Shown here piece by piece: positions 33,109 to 42,883 of a stretch of 64,000 bases of DNA. Under the pieces are notes generated by a model. That model ran no database searches and was not told where the DNA came from. It saw only the letters and a list, made by a program, of their open reading frames with translations. Every line of letters starts with the position of its first letter. The first letter of the stretch is position 1. Source of the stretch: Flavobacterium taihuense (GTDB taxonomy: Bacteria; Bacteroidota; Bacteroidia; Flavobacteriales; Flavobacteriaceae); NCBI RefSeq assembly GCF_019351435.1, contig NZ_JAHWYN010000010.1, positions 90,720-154,719 on the forward strand, written 5' to 3'. Position numbers and translations under genes: made by a program.

Positions 33109-34671
33109 ATGGACATCTTAACAATAATTATTTCAGGAATTACAGGTATTGCAGCAGGATTTGGAATCGCCAAAATCATTGAAAAAAGCAACATCTCTAA
33201 TTTAATTAAAAGTGCAAAAAAAGAAGCCGCATCAATTTTAAAAGATGCCAATCTTGAAGCCGAAAACATTAAAAAAGATAAAATTCTTCAAGCCAAAGAG
33301 AAATTTATTGAACTAAAATCAGAACACGAACAAGTAATTCTAGCCAGAGACAAAAAAGTAGCTGAAGTAGAAAAAAGAGTGCGCGACAAAGAATCTCAAA
33401 TTTCAAATGAATTATCAAAAGCAAAAAAAATAAATGATGATTTTGAAGCAAAAACAGCAGAATATGATTCTAAAATTGAAAATTTAGAGAAAAAACAACT
33501 AGAAGTTGACAAACTGCATAAAAGTCAATTGCAACAACTGGAAGTTATCTCTGGACTTTCTGCCGATGAAGCAAAAGAGCAACTAGTTGAAGGTTTAAAA
33601 GCGGAAGCTAAGAGCAAAGCAATGTCCCATATTCAAGATACTATTGAAGAAGCTAAATTAACAGCTCAACAAGAAGCCAAGAAAATCATCATCAACACTA
33701 TTCAAAGAGTTGGAACTGAGGAAGCAGTAGAAAACTGCGTTTCGGTCTTTAACATCGAATCCGATGACGTAAAAGGTAGAATCATTGGACGTGAAGGTAG
33801 AAATATTAGAGCACTTGAAGCTGCAACCGGAGTCGAAATTATAGTTGACGATACTCCTGAAGCAATTATCCTTTCTTGTTTTGATCCTGTACGCAGAGAA
33901 ATTGCCCGTTTAGCATTACACAAATTAGTTACGGATGGACGTATTCACCCGGCTCGTATTGAAGAAGTAGTTGCCAAAACTACAAAACAGATCGATGATG
34001 AAATCATTGAAGTAGGTAAACGTACCGTGATTGATTTAGGAATCCACGGTTTACATCCTGAATTGATAAAAGTAGTGGGTAGAATGAAATACCGCTCTTC
34101 TTACGGACAAAATTTATTGCAACACTCCCGTGAAGTTTCAAAACTTTGTGGAATTATGGCTGCCGAATTAGGATTGAATGTTAAATTGGCCAAAAGAGCT
34201 GGATTACTTCACGATATTGGTAAAGTGCCAGATGCTGAAAGTGATTTACCACATGCATTATTAGGAATGCAATGGGCTGAAAAATATGGCGAGAAAGAAG
34301 AAGTTTGCAACGCGATTGGAGCTCACCACGACGAAATAGAAATGAAATCATTGTTATCGCCTATCATACAGGTTTGTGATGCAATTTCAGGAGCTAGACC
34401 TGGAGCCAGAAGACAAGTTTTGGATTCATACATTCAACGTTTGAAAGATCTTGAAGAAGTGGCTTACGGATTTAGCGGAGTGAAAAATGCGTATGCTATT
34501 CAAGCTGGTAGAGAACTTCGTGTAATTGTAGAAAGCGAAAAAGTATCTGATGACAATGCCGCTACTTTATCATTTGAAATTTCTCAAAAAATACAAACCG
34601 AAATGACCTACCCAGGTCAGGTGAAAGTTACCGTAATCAGAGAAACCAGAGCCGTTAATATTGCAAAATAA
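33109..34671 (+). CDS. rny: Ribonuclease Y
   Basis: A 520-residue endoribonuclease that starts mRNA decay. An N-terminal helix ([19 protein letters not shown]) anchors it in the membrane. A charged coiled coil runs to about residue 195. A KH RNA-binding domain carries [15 protein letters not shown], and an HD metal site carries [12 protein letters not shown] and LLHDIGKV. Length matches the usual 510-520. A short leader separates it from the 6S RNA gene. A terminator follows at 34709-34758. Confidence 0.96.
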   Translation: MDILTIIISGITGIAAGFGIAKIIEKSNISNLIKSAKKEAASILKDANLEAENIKKDKILQAKEKFIELKSEHEQVILARDKKVAEVEKRVRDKESQISNELSKAKKINDDFEAKTAEYDSKIENLEKKQLEVDKLHKSQLQQLEVISGLSADEAKEQLVEGLKAEAKSKAMSHIQDTIEEAKLTAQQEAKKIIINTIQRVGTEEAVENCVSVFNIESDDVKGRIIGREGRNIRALEAATGVEIIVDDTPEAIILSCFDPVRREIARLALHKLVTDGRIHPARIEEVVAKTTKQIDDEIIEVGKRTVIDLGIHGLHPELIKVVGRMKYRSSYGQNLLQHSREVSKLCGIMAAELGLNVKLAKRAGLLHDIGKVPDAESDLPHALLGMQWAEKYGEKEEVCNAIGAHHDEIEMKSLLSPIIQVCDAISGARPGARRQVLDSYIQRLKDLEEVAYGFSGVKNAYAIQAGRELRVIVESEKVSDDNAATLSFEISQKIQTEMTYPGQVKVTVIRETRAVNIAK

Positions 34672-34708
34672 TCTTCACTCCGATAATAGTGAATAATTAT
34701 AAATACTA

Positions 34709-34758
34709 AAATTCCAAATTCCAATTGTTAGAATCTAACTTTGAAATTTGGAGTTTTT
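34709..34758 (+). terminator. Probable terminator of rny
   Basis: AAATTCCAAATTCCAA pairs imperfectly with TTGAAATTTGGAGTTTTT around a 15-20 nt loop. Confidence 0.55.
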
Positions 34759-34786
34759 ATTTTGAGTATTTATTTTATACCGTTGA

Positions 34787-36289
34787 TTATCCTTTTTTAA
34801 AATAAATTTTAAAAGTTGTTCCAAAATTAAGCGTGCTTTCTACTTCAATTTTGCCTCCCATATTTTCAATTTGGTTTTTCGTAAGATATAATCCAACTCC
34901 TCTCGCATCATTGTTCCTGTGAAATGTTTTATACAATCCAAAAATAGAATCTTTATGCTTTTCTAAATCAATTCCCAAACCATTATCTTTTACATTCAAA
35001 ACAATAAAATCGTCATTATGTTCGGTTGTAAAAACGATTTTAGGTTCTTTACTAGAATCGGAATATTTGATTGCATTGGTAACTAAGTTCAACATGATGC
35101 TTTCCAGATAGGCTGGCACACAAAATACTTTTACTGCGCCAGGAACATAATTCATGACCTGAATTCCTTTTATCTTAATTGACTCATTCAAAACGTCCAA
35201 AACTTTATCAATAAAACTATTGACATTCAACAATTGCATATTGTTTTCCCTCTCGGTGTATATACTAACCAAATCGTTTAAATTTTCGATTGTGGAGAAT
35301 AATTCATCCGAAACAATCTGAATATTACTAAACGTATCTTCATTCGAAAGAAGCCCTTCCTGGTGCAAATCGAGCAGTGATTTTATATTACCGCTATGAG
35401 TTCTTAAATTGTGGGATACAATATGTGCAAAATTCAATAACTTATTATTTTGCGTATTTACAATTTCGAGCATTTTGGCCAACTCAATTTCTTTTTCTTT
35501 TTGCGCAGATATGTCGGTATGCGTACCTACTATTCGCATTGGCTTGTCATCATCATCTCTTTCTATAACTTTACCCCTGTCTAGAATCCATTTGTACTTA
35601 CCATTACAAAGAACGCGGTGGCAAGTTTCATAAAAAGGTATTTTATTGTCAAAATGTAGATTTATGTTTCCATAATATTCTTCCCTATCGTCTGGATGGA
35701 CTCTTTCATCCCATTCTTCGGGAGCGGCAACCAAATCTGATTCTGTCAGTTCCAAAATTTTCATCGACTCTGATGAATAATAGACTTTATTCGTTATCAA
35801 ATCCCAGTCCCAGACTCCCCTGTCCGATGCTTGTACGGCAAAATGATACCTTTCGTCCGCTACCTTTAATCGGATTTCCTGTTCTTTTACAACCGTCACG
35901 TCTGAAATCAGCCCGTAAAAAACCACCTCATCATTATCGTTTTTCTTGGGTGTGGCATCAATACGAATCCATTTATAACCGCTTTCCGGCATTAGCAATC
36001 TGAAATCAATTTCCCATTTTTCGTTGCTTATAATGGCCTTTTCGTAAGAATCTAAAAAGACTTTTAAATCCGGTTCATAAATTTTATAATTCGATAATTT
36101 GTATGAGTCTTCCAGAAATTCGTTTATGGAAAATTCATCTAAAAACTCAATGGGTTTACTCAAAAAATCGACAGCAATTTGCTTTTGGGAATTCACCCTT
36201 ATCTGAAAAATAATATTTGGAAGCTGCTTAATTAAACTTTCGTATAATTTATTTAAGTCTTCTGGGTTTTTATTGGCTGTAAAAATCAT
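34787..36289 (-). CDS. PAS-domain sensor histidine kinase
   Basis: A 500-residue soluble sensor kinase with no transmembrane helix. It has an N-terminal region of roughly 60 residues and then two PAS/PAC units: one at about 60-130 (PAC end WIRIDATPKKNDNDEV), the other at about 150-270 (WDWDLITNKVYYSSESMKIL, ending MRIVGTHTDISAQKE). The kinase follows: H-box HIVSHNLRTHSGN, N-box LNLVTNAIKYSD, and GVGLYLTKNQIENMGG. The H-box reads H-N-L-R, as in many Bacteroidetes PAS kinases. No response regulator gene is adjacent, so this is an orphan kinase. The signal may be intracellular redox or a ligand. Confidence 0.9.
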   Translation of the reverse strand: MIFTANKNPEDLNKLYESLIKQLPNIIFQIRVNSQKQIAVDFLSKPIEFLDEFSINEFLEDSYKLSNYKIYEPDLKVFLDSYEKAIISNEKWEIDFRLLMPESGYKWIRIDATPKKNDNDEVVFYGLISDVTVVKEQEIRLKVADERYHFAVQASDRGVWDWDLITNKVYYSSESMKILELTESDLVAAPEEWDERVHPDDREEYYGNINLHFDNKIPFYETCHRVLCNGKYKWILDRGKVIERDDDDKPMRIVGTHTDISAQKEKEIELAKMLEIVNTQNNKLLNFAHIVSHNLRTHSGNIKSLLDLHQEGLLSNEDTFSNIQIVSDELFSTIENLNDLVSIYTERENNMQLLNVNSFIDKVLDVLNESIKIKGIQVMNYVPGAVKVFCVPAYLESIMLNLVTNAIKYSDSSKEPKIVFTTEHNDDFIVLNVKDNGLGIDLEKHKDSIFGLYKTFHRNNDARGVGLYLTKNQIENMGGKIEVESTLNFGTTFKIYFKKG

Positions 36290-36374
36290 AACTTATGATA
36301 CTTCATTGATGTGCTAACAAAAATATTGAATCCAAAACAGATATTAACATAAAAAAAAAGATTTAATACAAAAA

Positions 36375-37271
36375 TTACTTCCTAGGATGATAAGCTTTCA
36401 TAACTTCTGTTAAAAATTTCCTGTCCAAATGAACATAAATTTCAGTCGTAGTAATGGATTCGTGACCCAGCATCAACTGGATCGAACGCAAATCGGCACC
36501 ATTTTCCAACAGATGCGTTGCGAACGAATGCCTGAAAGTATGCGGACTGATTTTTTTATTTAGATTGATTTTTACGGTCAAGTCCTTAATAATAGTAAAA
36601 ATCATCGCGCGAGTCAATTGGCGTCCTCTTCGGTTCAGAAATAAGGTATCTTCAAAACCTTTTTGAATATTCAGATGGACACGCACTTCTTTTCTATAAA
36701 TTCCAATATATTTTTGGGTCAAATCTCCAACTGGAACAAAACGCTGTTTATTGCCTTTTCCGGTAATTTTGACAAATCCTTCCTCAAAAAACAAATCGGA
36801 TATTTTTAAGGCAACTAATTCAGAAACCCGAAGTCCACAACCGTATAAAGTTTCTAGTAACGCTCTATTTCGTTCTCCTTCATTAGAACTCAAATCGATT
36901 GCCGAAATAATAGCGTCTATTTCCTCGACAGCCAAGGTATCTGGAAGTTTACGTCCAGTTTTTGGAGATTCTATTAATTCCAAAGGATTGTCATTTCTAA
37001 AATCTTCAAATATTAAATACAAAAAAAAGCTTTTCAAACCCGAAATTATTCTGGCCTGAGATCTAGGATTTACTTCTTTGGATATAGCATAAATGAATTG
37101 CTGCAATGTTTCTTCATCAATATTTATTGGCGAAACCTCAATCGAGTTTTGAGTTAAAAACAGACGCAGCCGATCCAGATCAAAAGAGTAATTATCAATG
37201 GTGTTTTTTGACAAACCTCTTTCAATTTTAAGATAAGACTTATAACTCTTTATATACGATTCCCAATTCAT
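36375..37271 (-). CDS. xerD: Tyrosine recombinase XerD
   Basis: A 298-residue chromosome-dimer resolution recombinase. The N-terminal SAM-like domain (SYLKIERGLSKNTIDNYSFD) and the catalytic domain are both full. The catalytic set is Arg in YGCGLRVSEL, Lys in TGKGNKQRFVPV, HTFRHSFATHLL, His in LMLGHES, and nucleophile Tyr in TTTEIYVHLD. Length matches XerC/D, and nothing suggests a phage or island integrase. There is no nearby att-like repeat. Assignment to XerD rather than XerC is from general resemblance. Confidence 0.92.
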   Translation of the reverse strand: MNWESYIKSYKSYLKIERGLSKNTIDNYSFDLDRLRLFLTQNSIEVSPINIDEETLQQFIYAISKEVNPRSQARIISGLKSFFLYLIFEDFRNDNPLELIESPKTGRKLPDTLAVEEIDAIISAIDLSSNEGERNRALLETLYGCGLRVSELVALKISDLFFEEGFVKITGKGNKQRFVPVGDLTQKYIGIYRKEVRVHLNIQKGFEDTLFLNRRGRQLTRAMIFTIIKDLTVKINLNKKISPHTFRHSFATHLLENGADLRSIQLMLGHESITTTEIYVHLDRKFLTEVMKAYHPRK

Positions 37272-37303
37272 TGCAACAAAGTAAGGAATTTTTTAAACAA
37301 AAA

Positions 37304-37327
37304 AAACCTCTCGCTCTGAGAGGTTTA
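37304..37327 (-). terminator. Terminator of barrel gene 1
   Basis: AAACCTCTC and GAGAGGTTT pair around GCTCT, 24 bp past the stop of the barrel gene at 37350. Confidence 0.85.
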
Positions 37328-37349
37328 TAAACAATATCTAAATAAAATA

Positions 37350-37967
37350 TTAGAATTTGTATCCTAGTGATACTGAGAAAACTCCGTTTTTAACAGTAGA
37401 ATCATCACCACCTTCGGTTTTTGCAACATTAGCCAAACCAAAATTATAACGAACCCCTGCAGAAAAATTCTTTGTAAAATCAAATCCCGCTCCAATATTT
37501 AAACCGAAATCAACCGATTCAAAAAGATCTTTAGCATTTTGCGATACTGATTGACCTAAAACTGTAACATCTAATTTCGAACTAGTCAAAAAACCAATTT
37601 GCGGACCAGCTTCTAAACTAAATCGTTCTGCAGCATAATATTTAAACATAATAGGAATATTAATATATGATAATTTAAAAACATCCTCCGTATTATAATT
37701 AGTACCATTATAATCAACATTCATATCAAATTTACTTCCTTGAGTTGAATATAGTACTTCGGGCTGAATAGAAAATTTATCAGACATTTTAACTTCAACA
37801 AAACCACCAATGTGAAAACCTATTATTGAAGAAGGGCTTGGGGCTCCATCTTCAGAATAAATCTGATTTGCAACATTTAGACCTCCCTTTATACCAAATT
37901 GGGCTTTTTGTGCGTTTGTAAACCCAAATACCAACACAGCAACAGCTGCTAAAATAATTTTTTTCAT
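37350..37967 (-). CDS. Outer-membrane beta-barrel protein (porin family), paralogue 1
   Basis: A small outer-membrane barrel of about 205 residues with signal peptide MKKIILAAVAVLVFGFTNAQ (start at 37967; the eight codons upstream are leader). Strand-rich repeats such as FGIKGGLNVANQ, GFHIGGFVEVKMSDKFSIQP and SLEAGPQIGFLTSS mark the porin_2/OmpW-like eight-stranded family (PF13568 type). It ends in the aromatic GVFSVSLGYKF. It is closely similar to the next gene and looks like a recent duplicate. Function is unknown: structural or small-molecule pore. Confidence 0.88.
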   Translation of the reverse strand: MKKIILAAVAVLVFGFTNAQKAQFGIKGGLNVANQIYSEDGAPSPSSIIGFHIGGFVEVKMSDKFSIQPEVLYSTQGSKFDMNVDYNGTNYNTEDVFKLSYINIPIMFKYYAAERFSLEAGPQIGFLTSSKLDVTVLGQSVSQNAKDLFESVDFGLNIGAGFDFTKNFSAGVRYNFGLANVAKTEGGDDSTVKNGVFSVSLGYKF

Positions 37968-37997
37968 TTTTTTGTTTTTTTTATTAATCATTTTCTA

Positions 37998-38005
37998 CAA
38001 ATATA
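37998..38005 (-). promoter_or_regulatory. -7 element of barrel gene 1
   Basis: Minus-strand TATATTTG, 30 bp before the start codon. No clear -33 TTG. Confidence 0.5.
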
Positions 38006-38157
38006 TTAAAAATAAATACGCTTTTAGCAAAATAAAAACAATGTCTTTCCTACTTAAAGCAAAAAAAGCATTCCCAATTTAGACGTTCATAAAATTAAGA
38101 CATTCATAAAGAAGAGTTACATTTTCATTCTAACACTGTTTAAAAATTTTTAATGCA

Positions 38158-38187
38158 TAAAAAAACCTCCCTAGTTGGGAGGTTTAA
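38158..38187 (-). terminator. Terminator of barrel gene 2
   Basis: AAACCTCCC and GGGAGGTTT form a 9-bp stem around TAGTT with A/T tails, 20 bp past the stop at 38208. Confidence 0.87.
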
Positions 38188-38207
38188 TTTTGAACTCTAA
38201 TAAAATA

Positions 38208-38753
38208 TTAAAATTTATATCCTAAAGATACTGAGAAAACTCCATTTTTAATTGAATCATCAAATCCTTCAACATCGTACACATTTGTCAAACCAAAATT
38301 GTATCTTAAACCAGCGGATAAATTTTCAGTAAAATCAAATCCTGCACCAAGATTAGCGCTAAAATCAGTTGAACTTACAAAATCTTTAACATCTTCACCT
38401 TCTATTTTGGCAGACATTAAAAAGCCAATTTGAGGTCCAGCTTCTAGGCTAAAAGATTTTGCTACATAAAATTTTGCCATTACAGGAATATTAATATAAT
38501 CTAAATTAAATTTATCCCCGTCACTATCAGCACCTTGAGCAGAGTACATTAACTCAGGTTGAACCGCAAATTTCTCAGTAAGTTTAATTTCAGCAAAACC
38601 TCCCACTTGGAAACCTACTAATGAAGATGCATTGTCAACATCTCCAGTAAGACTAGAAACATTTAAGGCAGCTTTAACACCAAACTTAACACCTTGTGCA
38701 TTTGTAAATCCAAATGCGAATACAGCTACTGCTGATAAAATAATTTTTTTCAT
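38208..38753 (-). CDS. Outer-membrane beta-barrel protein (porin family), paralogue 2
   Basis: A 181-residue barrel with signal MKKIILSAVAVFAFGFTNAQ. It is a clear duplicate of the gene at 37350: both have VGFQVGGFAEIKLTEKFAVQ / IGFHIGGFVEVKMSDKFSIQ type segments, FSLEAGPQIGFLMSAK, SAGLRYNFGLTNV and the end NGVFSVSLGYKF. It is about 24 residues shorter. The two genes share orientation, a near-identical terminator and TATATTTG promoter elements, so they arose by tandem duplication and are separately transcribed. Confidence 0.88.
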   Translation of the reverse strand: MKKIILSAVAVFAFGFTNAQGVKFGVKAALNVSSLTGDVDNASSLVGFQVGGFAEIKLTEKFAVQPELMYSAQGADSDGDKFNLDYINIPVMAKFYVAKSFSLEAGPQIGFLMSAKIEGEDVKDFVSSTDFSANLGAGFDFTENLSAGLRYNFGLTNVYDVEGFDDSIKNGVFSVSLGYKF

Positions 38754-38779
38754 TTTTTTGTTTTAATAGTTATTTTCCG

Positions 38780-38787
38780 CAAATATA
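38780..38787 (-). promoter_or_regulatory. -7 element of barrel gene 2
   Basis: Minus-strand TATATTTG about 26 bp before the start codon. Confidence 0.5.
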
Positions 38788-38917
38788 TCATAAAAAGCTT
38801 TTACTCTAACATAATAAAAACAATATCTTTCCTACATAAAAACCAAACAAAATAAAATCTTAACAATCAAGTCATTGCATGATTATTTTTTACAAAAAAA
38901 ATAAGGATTTATCGGAT

Positions 38918-38945
38918 AAAAAAACCTCCCAAATTGGGAGGCTCA
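38918..38945 (-). terminator. Terminator of barrel gene 3
   Basis: AACCTCCC and GGGAGGCT pair around AAATT. It closely resembles the terminator of barrel gene 2. Confidence 0.82.
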
Positions 38946-38967
38946 ATAGTTTTTCAATAATTTTAAA

Positions 38968-39570
38968 TTACCATTTGTATAATAATCCAAATTTAGGTTG
39001 AGCAAAAATATTGTTAAATAAATTCACATTTATTACTAAGTCACTTGTACTAGACCCATTTTCAGGATTTGCATTGTTATAGCTTAAAACCTCAGCTAGT
39101 GTAAATGTAGCAGCCCACTTAGGAGTGAAAAAATAATTGATTCCCAAATCAATATTGGCTTTAATACCATTATTCATATTAGTGGTTCCATTCATGTATT
39201 CCAATTTTGTATGGTTGTAACCCAATCCAGCTTCACCAAATGCCTTGAAATTCCCTAAATTCAAGAAATAATATCTTGCAAACACTCCAATTCCATAGGA
39301 ATTTGATTTATCAAGATTATTACTATTAGGCAAATAAGACACTGATGAGATATTAAAATCGGCACCTACGGCCCATTTTTCATCCAAAAAGTAACCAAAT
39401 TTAGGTGTTAATGCAAAATAATCATCACTACTGTCTCCAGTCGTTAAAGTAATTCCACCCTCAAGCCACATATCTCCTCTTGAGAAAGTAGCTTTTGGCA
39501 TACCCGAATCTTGAGCATTTGCAAAACTGAATGCAAATACTGTTACTAATACTACAATAATTTTTTTCAT
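38968..39570 (-). CDS. Outer-membrane beta-barrel protein, third gene of the cluster
   Basis: A 200-residue barrel with signal MKKIIVVLVTVFAFSFANAQ. It differs from the two preceding barrels: GGITLTTGDSSDDYFALTPK, WAVGADFNISSVSYLP, FAEGLGYNHTKLEYMN-like strands and the end FAQPKFGLLYKW. It is an OmpW/OmpA-like barrel of about eight strands and more distantly related. It has its own promoter region and a hairpin terminator. The segment TPKFGYFLDEKWAVGADFN is typical of the family. Function unknown. Confidence 0.85.
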   Translation of the reverse strand: MKKIIVVLVTVFAFSFANAQDSGMPKATFSRGDMWLEGGITLTTGDSSDDYFALTPKFGYFLDEKWAVGADFNISSVSYLPNSNNLDKSNSYGIGVFARYYFLNLGNFKAFGEAGLGYNHTKLEYMNGTTNMNNGIKANIDLGINYFFTPKWAATFTLAEVLSYNNANPENGSSTSDLVINVNLFNNIFAQPKFGLLYKW

Positions 39571-39780
39571 TTTGTTTGTTTTGTTTGTTAATATTCCAAT
39601 AAATGTACGAAATACAACTCAAAAATAGCTAACTAAATCTTAATTTAATCTTAAAAATAAAATCACAAATAACTACAAATAAGACATTTATATCCAATAA
39701 TCAATAAAAAATAGAAAAAATAGTTGCTTTTTCCTAACAAAATAATTAGAATGCGTTTTATTTTAAAAAAGCTACCATTT

Positions 39781-39811
39781 TTGATGAAATTGACTATCAC
39801 AATTAGATTTG
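39781..39811 (+). promoter_or_regulatory. Promoter of aroQ
   Basis: TTG (39781-39783), a 20-bp spacer and TAGATTTG (39804-39811). It lies across the first codons of the longer reading frame, supporting the ATG at 39842. Confidence 0.68.
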
Positions 39812-39841
39812 GTTTATTTATTTTTACAGAAACTAAAAGAT

Positions 39842-40255
39842 ATGAAAATCGCCATCCTTAATGGTCCAAATTTAAATTTACTTGGAAAAAGAGAACCCGA
39901 AGTATACGGAACCCAAACATTCGAAGATTATTTTGAAATTTTAAAAAATAAATTTCCTCAAATAGAGCTGACCTACTACCAAAGCAATATTGAAGGGGAA
40001 CTAATAGGCAAAATACAAGAACTGGGTTTTTTTTATGACGGTATCATCCTTAACGCAGGTGCCTATACTCATACTTCTATAGGAATTGGCGATGCGATCA
40101 AAGCAGTGACGACTCCAGTAATTGAAGTACACATTTCAAACACGTATGCCCGCGAAAGTTTTAGACATCAATCTTATATTTCCGGTAATGCCAAAGGAGT
40201 AATTCTTGGCTTCGGTTTAAAAAGTTATGACTTGGGTATCCAGTCATTTTTGTAA
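39842..40255 (+). CDS. aroQ: 3-dehydroquinate dehydratase, type II
   Basis: A 137-residue type II dehydroquinase, third step of the shikimate pathway. The ATG at 39842 starts MKIAILNGPNLNLLGKREPE, which holds the active-site Arg and the flexible lid; the lid tyrosine follows in VYGTQTF. NAGAYTHTSIGIGDAI carries the substrate Asn and His, and VIEVHISNTYARE with FRHQSYIS the rest of the site. The longer reading frame from 39809 is not used because the promoter overlaps it. The next gene starts about 90 bp downstream. Confidence 0.95.
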   Translation: MKIAILNGPNLNLLGKREPEVYGTQTFEDYFEILKNKFPQIELTYYQSNIEGELIGKIQELGFFYDGIILNAGAYTHTSIGIGDAIKAVTTPVIEVHISNTYARESFRHQSYISGNAKGVILGFGLKSYDLGIQSFL

Positions 40256-40343
40256 TACTTTTTTAACAAAAATTTATAAAAACTCATACATTTTTACATG
40301 TAACATCACTTACAAAAAAGCGTCCAACATCAAAACTACATTT

Positions 40344-42806
40344 ATGAAAAACGCTTTTTTGTTTCTTTTTTTAGTTACCGGCCTTTTTTGTTCTGCCCAA
40401 ATTAAAGGCAAAATAACCGATGAAAAAGGAAACCCTTTACCTTCCGTTACCATTTACGAAGACAACACCTATATTGGAACCACTTCCAACGAGCAGGGAT
40501 TCTATGAATTAAACACAAAAAAGCTAGGCAAGCACACGATTGTCTTTCAATTTTTAGGATTTAAAACTCAAAAATCAACCATAGACATCATCTCTTTCCC
40601 ATACAATTTAGATATAAAATTAATAGAGGAAAGCTTTACTTTAAATGAGGTCGTGATCAATCCAAAAGATAATCCAGCCAATCACATCATAAAAAATGCC
40701 ATTGCCAATAAAAAAGCAAACATAGAAAAAACTGCTAACTACAAAGCTGATTTTTATTCTCGAGGGATTTTCAGAATTAAAGATGCTCCCAAAAAAATTC
40801 TAGGACGAAAACTGGATATGTTTGATGAAGTACTGGATTCCACTCGTAGTGGTATCCTTTATTTATCGGAAACCGTTTCTAAAATTACATTTCAGAAACC
40901 AGACAAAATGAAAGAAATTATTATAGCTTCCAAAGTAAGTGGAAATGATAGCGGCTTCAGCTTTAATAATGCAGCCTCTGCCAATTTTGATTTTTATGAC
41001 AATTACTTAGATTTTGACGTCAATGTAGTTTCACCTATTGCAGACAATGCTTTTAGCTATTATAAATACAAACTGGAAGGTTCCTTTTACAATGAAAACA
41101 ACCAACAAATCAATAAAATAAAAGTCACTCCAAAAAGACCATCTGAACCTGTTATGGAAGGCTATATTTATATTATTGATGACAGTTGGGCTATTTATGC
41201 TGTAGACGTTAACATCACGGGCGAACAAATGCAAAATCCAGCTTTGAATTTATTGACTTTAAAACAAAATTTCAGTTACAATTCAGTCACTAAAATTTGG
41301 GTAAAAAACACTCAAACAATCGATTTTACCTTTGGAATGTTAGGCATTAATATTTCGGGTAGATTTACTTATGTGTTTTCTAATTTTGAATTCGACCCCC
41401 CATTCACTAAAAAAACATTTACAAAGGAAGTTTTGACTTTTGAAGAAAATGCAAATAAAAAAGAAGATGAATATTGGAATACCATTCGTCCGATACCTTT
41501 GACTATTGAAGAAAGCACAGATTATATCAAAAAAGACAGTTTGCAAACCAAGAAAAAATCACAAGTGTATCTGGATTCTATTGATAGAAAACACAATAGA
41601 TTCCATATATCCGACCCTATTACTGGTTATTCCTATAAAAATTCATTTCAAAAATGGTCCGCCAATTATGATGGTTTACTAAAAGGTATCAATTTCAATA
41701 CGGTACAAGGTTGGAAAATTAACACTGGTTTATCTTATACAAAAAACGACCGCGAAAAAGGAAAATACACTCGATTTGGAGTTGATTTTGATTACGGTTT
41801 CTCAGAAGATAAATTTAGATCAACAGGAAGTTTTATCCACAAATTCAACAATATTAATAAAAGTGAAATTCAAATTTCTGGCGGAAGTCGAGTAGCGCAA
41901 TTCAATGACGAAAAACCTATAAAAGAGTTATTAAACTCCGCTACCACTTTGTTTTTTAAAGAAAACTTGATGAAGATTTATGAAAATAATTTTATCTCTA
42001 TTTTGTACCAACGTGAAATTACCAATGGAATATTCCTAAAGGCAAAAATGGATTATTTGGAAAACAAACCATTATTCAACACTACCGATTATACTTTTTT
42101 ACAAAAAGAGAAAGACTATACGTCTAATAATCCTTTGGCTCCGAATGATTACACTACGCCACCTTTTGAAAAATACAATTTGGTAAAAGCCAATCTGGAA
42201 GCCCGAATTAATTTTGATCAGAACTACATTACACGTCCTGACGGAAAGTACGATTTTTCAAACGGTAATTATCCTATACTGACATTAGGTTATGAAAAGG
42301 GACTGGCTGGGAGCGAAAAGAATTATGAATTTGACCATTTAAAAGCCAAAGTCTTCTATGAATCAAAATTAGGCAATAAAGGTATTCTATCCATAAATGC
42401 TAAAGGAGGTAAATTCTTTAACGCCGATCAAATCTCATTTGTCGATTACAAACATTTTAATGGAAATCAAACCTATATTGGGTTTTCCGAAAGTTATTTG
42501 AATGTATTTAATTTGATGCCTTACTATGCTAACAGCACCAATGACAGCTATTTTGAATTGCATGCGGAGCATAATGACAAAGGTTATATTATGAATAAAA
42601 TCCCTCTGTTAAATCTATTGAAATCTAATTTAGTTTTAGGCTATCATTTACTGGCAATCCCAAATAGAAACCCTTATACTGAATACAGTGTAGGTTTAGA
42701 CAATCTTGGTTTTGGAAAACTCAAAATATTCCGTTTGGATTATGTTCGTTCCTATCAAAATGGTTTTCAAAAAGACGGCATCATTGTTGGATTAAAGATT
42801 TTTTAA
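40344..42806 (+). CDS. DUF5686 protein with carboxypeptidase-like regulatory domain
   Basis: An 820-residue outer-membrane-associated protein. The ATG at 40344 begins the signal peptide MKNAFLFLFLVTGLFCSAQ; the preceding 39 codons overlap aroQ and are not translated. Residues 20-110 form a carboxypeptidase-regulatory-like domain (KGKITDEKGNPLPSVTIYED). Next comes the DUF5686 core, with segments such as NPADHIIKNAI-like NPANHIIKNAIANKKANIEK and YKADFYSRGIFRIKDAPKK. The C-terminal 350 residues read as an outer-membrane barrel. Family function unknown; the domain order resembles a TonB receptor without a plug. Confidence 0.86.
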   Translation: MKNAFLFLFLVTGLFCSAQIKGKITDEKGNPLPSVTIYEDNTYIGTTSNEQGFYELNTKKLGKHTIVFQFLGFKTQKSTIDIISFPYNLDIKLIEESFTLNEVVINPKDNPANHIIKNAIANKKANIEKTANYKADFYSRGIFRIKDAPKKILGRKLDMFDEVLDSTRSGILYLSETVSKITFQKPDKMKEIIIASKVSGNDSGFSFNNAASANFDFYDNYLDFDVNVVSPIADNAFSYYKYKLEGSFYNENNQQINKIKVTPKRPSEPVMEGYIYIIDDSWAIYAVDVNITGEQMQNPALNLLTLKQNFSYNSVTKIWVKNTQTIDFTFGMLGINISGRFTYVFSNFEFDPPFTKKTFTKEVLTFEENANKKEDEYWNTIRPIPLTIEESTDYIKKDSLQTKKKSQVYLDSIDRKHNRFHISDPITGYSYKNSFQKWSANYDGLLKGINFNTVQGWKINTGLSYTKNDREKGKYTRFGVDFDYGFSEDKFRSTGSFIHKFNNINKSEIQISGGSRVAQFNDEKPIKELLNSATTLFFKENLMKIYENNFISILYQREITNGIFLKAKMDYLENKPLFNTTDYTFLQKEKDYTSNNPLAPNDYTTPPFEKYNLVKANLEARINFDQNYITRPDGKYDFSNGNYPILTLGYEKGLAGSEKNYEFDHLKAKVFYESKLGNKGILSINAKGGKFFNADQISFVDYKHFNGNQTYIGFSESYLNVFNLMPYYANSTNDSYFELHAEHNDKGYIMNKIPLLNLLKSNLVLGYHLLAIPNRNPYTEYSVGLDNLGFGKLKIFRLDYVRSYQNGFQKDGIIVGLKIF

Positions 42807-42828
42807 TTAAATCCAAACAATAAAAATA

Positions 42829-42868
42829 AAAAAACCAATACGCCTATAAATCGTATTGGTTTTATTTT
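42829..42868. terminator. Bidirectional terminator between the DUF5686 and CDF genes
   Basis: AAAACCAATACG and CGTATTGGTTTT are perfectly complementary around CCTATAAAT. It ends two convergent genes. Confidence 0.9.
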
Positions 42869-42883
42869 CTTGTTTTAACTCTT

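Noticed and set aside
36375..37271. XerD-like gene as a phage or island integrase
   Set aside because: Length and all motifs match the housekeeping XerC/D, and there are no att repeats, tRNA or phage genes next to it.
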